DNA of 6,964 bases from positions 1 to 6,964 of the forward strand of contig DYLE01000128.1 in the NCBI GenBank assembly GCA_020722245.1, written 5' to 3'. Below are positions 6,811 through 6,964 of the stretch, one piece after another. Numbering within the stretch: position 1 is the stretch's first letter; each line of letters starts with the position of its first letter. The position numbers and the translations under genes were made by a program. The notes under the pieces were generated by a model. The model was not told the DNA's origin, searched no databases, and saw nothing but the letters and a program-made list of their open reading frames with translations. Source of the stretch: Desulfonema limicola (lineage in GTDB: Bacteria > Desulfobacterota > Desulfobacteria > Desulfobacterales > Desulfosalsimonadaceae).

Positions 6811-6913
6811 GAATTTTTTTCAATAAAAAGCAGGCAGGGTTTTGCTTCTTTTTTTTATTTGAGTTCCAACTGAAAATCCTTTAAGTTAAAGAACACAACA
6901 AAAAAACAAAAAC

Positions 6914-6964
6914 AAAAAAAGGATTAGTCCCGAGTCGAGAGAAGCGAGTGCTCGGGACTAATCC
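6914..6964 (-). terminator. Rho-independent terminator of an upstream minus-strand gene outside the window
   Basis: Arms GGATTAGTCCCGAG (6921-6934) and CTCGGGACTAATCC (6951-6964) are perfectly complementary over 14 bp and enclose 16 bases. Three more inner pairs (TCG 6935-6937 with CGA 6945-6947) can extend the stem, leaving a three-base bulge and a seven-base loop. Read on the minus strand, the hairpin is followed at once by seven T, then G, five T, G, seven T, the mark of an intrinsic terminator. Since the operon described here begins downstream, it would end transcription of a minus-strand gene lying to the right. The symmetric arms end exactly at the window edge, so a T-tract on the other side (bidirectional terminator) cannot be excluded. 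Confidence 0.75.

Larger units (their letters stand above)
6635..6964. other. Intergenic regulatory region upstream of the operon
   Basis: This AT-rich stretch of 330 bases holds no convincing gene on either strand. It contains, from left to right, the ribosome-binding site of the GMC gene, a leader of about 140 nt, a perfect 16-bp palindrome, a TTGACA-type minus-strand promoter, a small 13-bp interrupted palindrome (CTTTAA-G-TTAAAG, 6879-6891), A-rich tracts, and a large hairpin at the edge. The sharp drop in GC relative to the genes is what one expects of a promoter region between two operons. Confidence 0.85.

Noticed and set aside
6825..6850. Weak hairpin AAGCA...TGCTT with flanking A and T runs, resembling a bidirectional terminator
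   Set aside because: Only five pairs with a ten-base loop before a mismatch; AT-rich flanks make such pairings common by chance, and a stronger terminator candidate is present at the edge.
6879..6891. Interrupted palindrome CTTTAA-G-TTAAAG
   Set aside because: Short and AT-only apart from the ends in an AT-rich region; no promoter element nearby makes it a convincing operator, so it is mentioned only as part of the intergenic region.
1..6964. CRISPR arrays, tRNA genes, insertion sequences
   Set aside because: No regularly spaced repeats, no cloverleaf-like sequence and no transposase-like frame were found; the hairpin at the right edge is a single inverted repeat without a neighbouring transposase in view.

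Overview
The window holds one minus-strand operon running from right to left, with a regulatory and terminator region of about 330 bp at its right end. The gene order in the direction of transcription is: (1) a GMC-type FAD oxidoreductase (5258-6634); (2) a 501-residue, mostly alpha-helical protein I do not recognise (3756-5261); (3) and (4) two different HgdB/BadD-type iron-sulfur subunits of the 2-hydroxyacyl-CoA dehydratase / benzoyl-CoA reductase superfamily (2536-3756 and 1139-2539); (5) and (6) two paralogous BadF/BadG/HgdC-type ATPase activator subunits (345-1142, and 1-343, which runs off the left edge). Neighbouring genes overlap by 4, 1, 4 and 4 bases and the last pair is separated by 1 base, so the six are almost certainly co-transcribed and translationally coupled.

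Two catalytic-type subunits followed by two ATPase subunits is the pattern of class I (ATP-dependent) benzoyl-CoA reductases, in particular the Azoarcus-type bzdN-O-P-Q order with both ATPases short. Simple 2-hydroxyacyl-CoA dehydratases normally have one homodimeric activator. The expected chemistry is ATP-driven delivery of low-potential electrons from a [4Fe-4S] cluster held between the two ATPases to iron-sulfur clusters in the N/O-like pair, which reduce an aryl-CoA or related thioester. The real substrate cannot be read from this window: no ring hydratase, ring-opening hydrolase, CoA ligase or ferredoxin is visible. The usual neighbours are replaced by a GMC flavoprotein and an unknown helical protein, and that combination is the most interesting aspect of the window.

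Organism: the oxygen-sensitive chemistry points to an anaerobe. GC-rich coding sequence, AT-rich intergenic DNA and consensus-like Shine-Dalgarno sites suggest a Gram-negative anaerobe, and a sulfate-reducing or related Desulfobacterota member would fit; this is inference, not something a marker gene proves.

The right end (6635-6964) contains a strong ribosome-binding site, a leader of about 140 nt, a perfect 16-bp palindrome just downstream of a TTGACA-type promoter (a likely repressor operator), and, at the very edge, a 14-bp perfect inverted repeat followed on the minus strand by T-tracts. The last is probably the terminator of the preceding minus-strand gene outside the window. No tRNA, rRNA, CRISPR array or transposase was seen.
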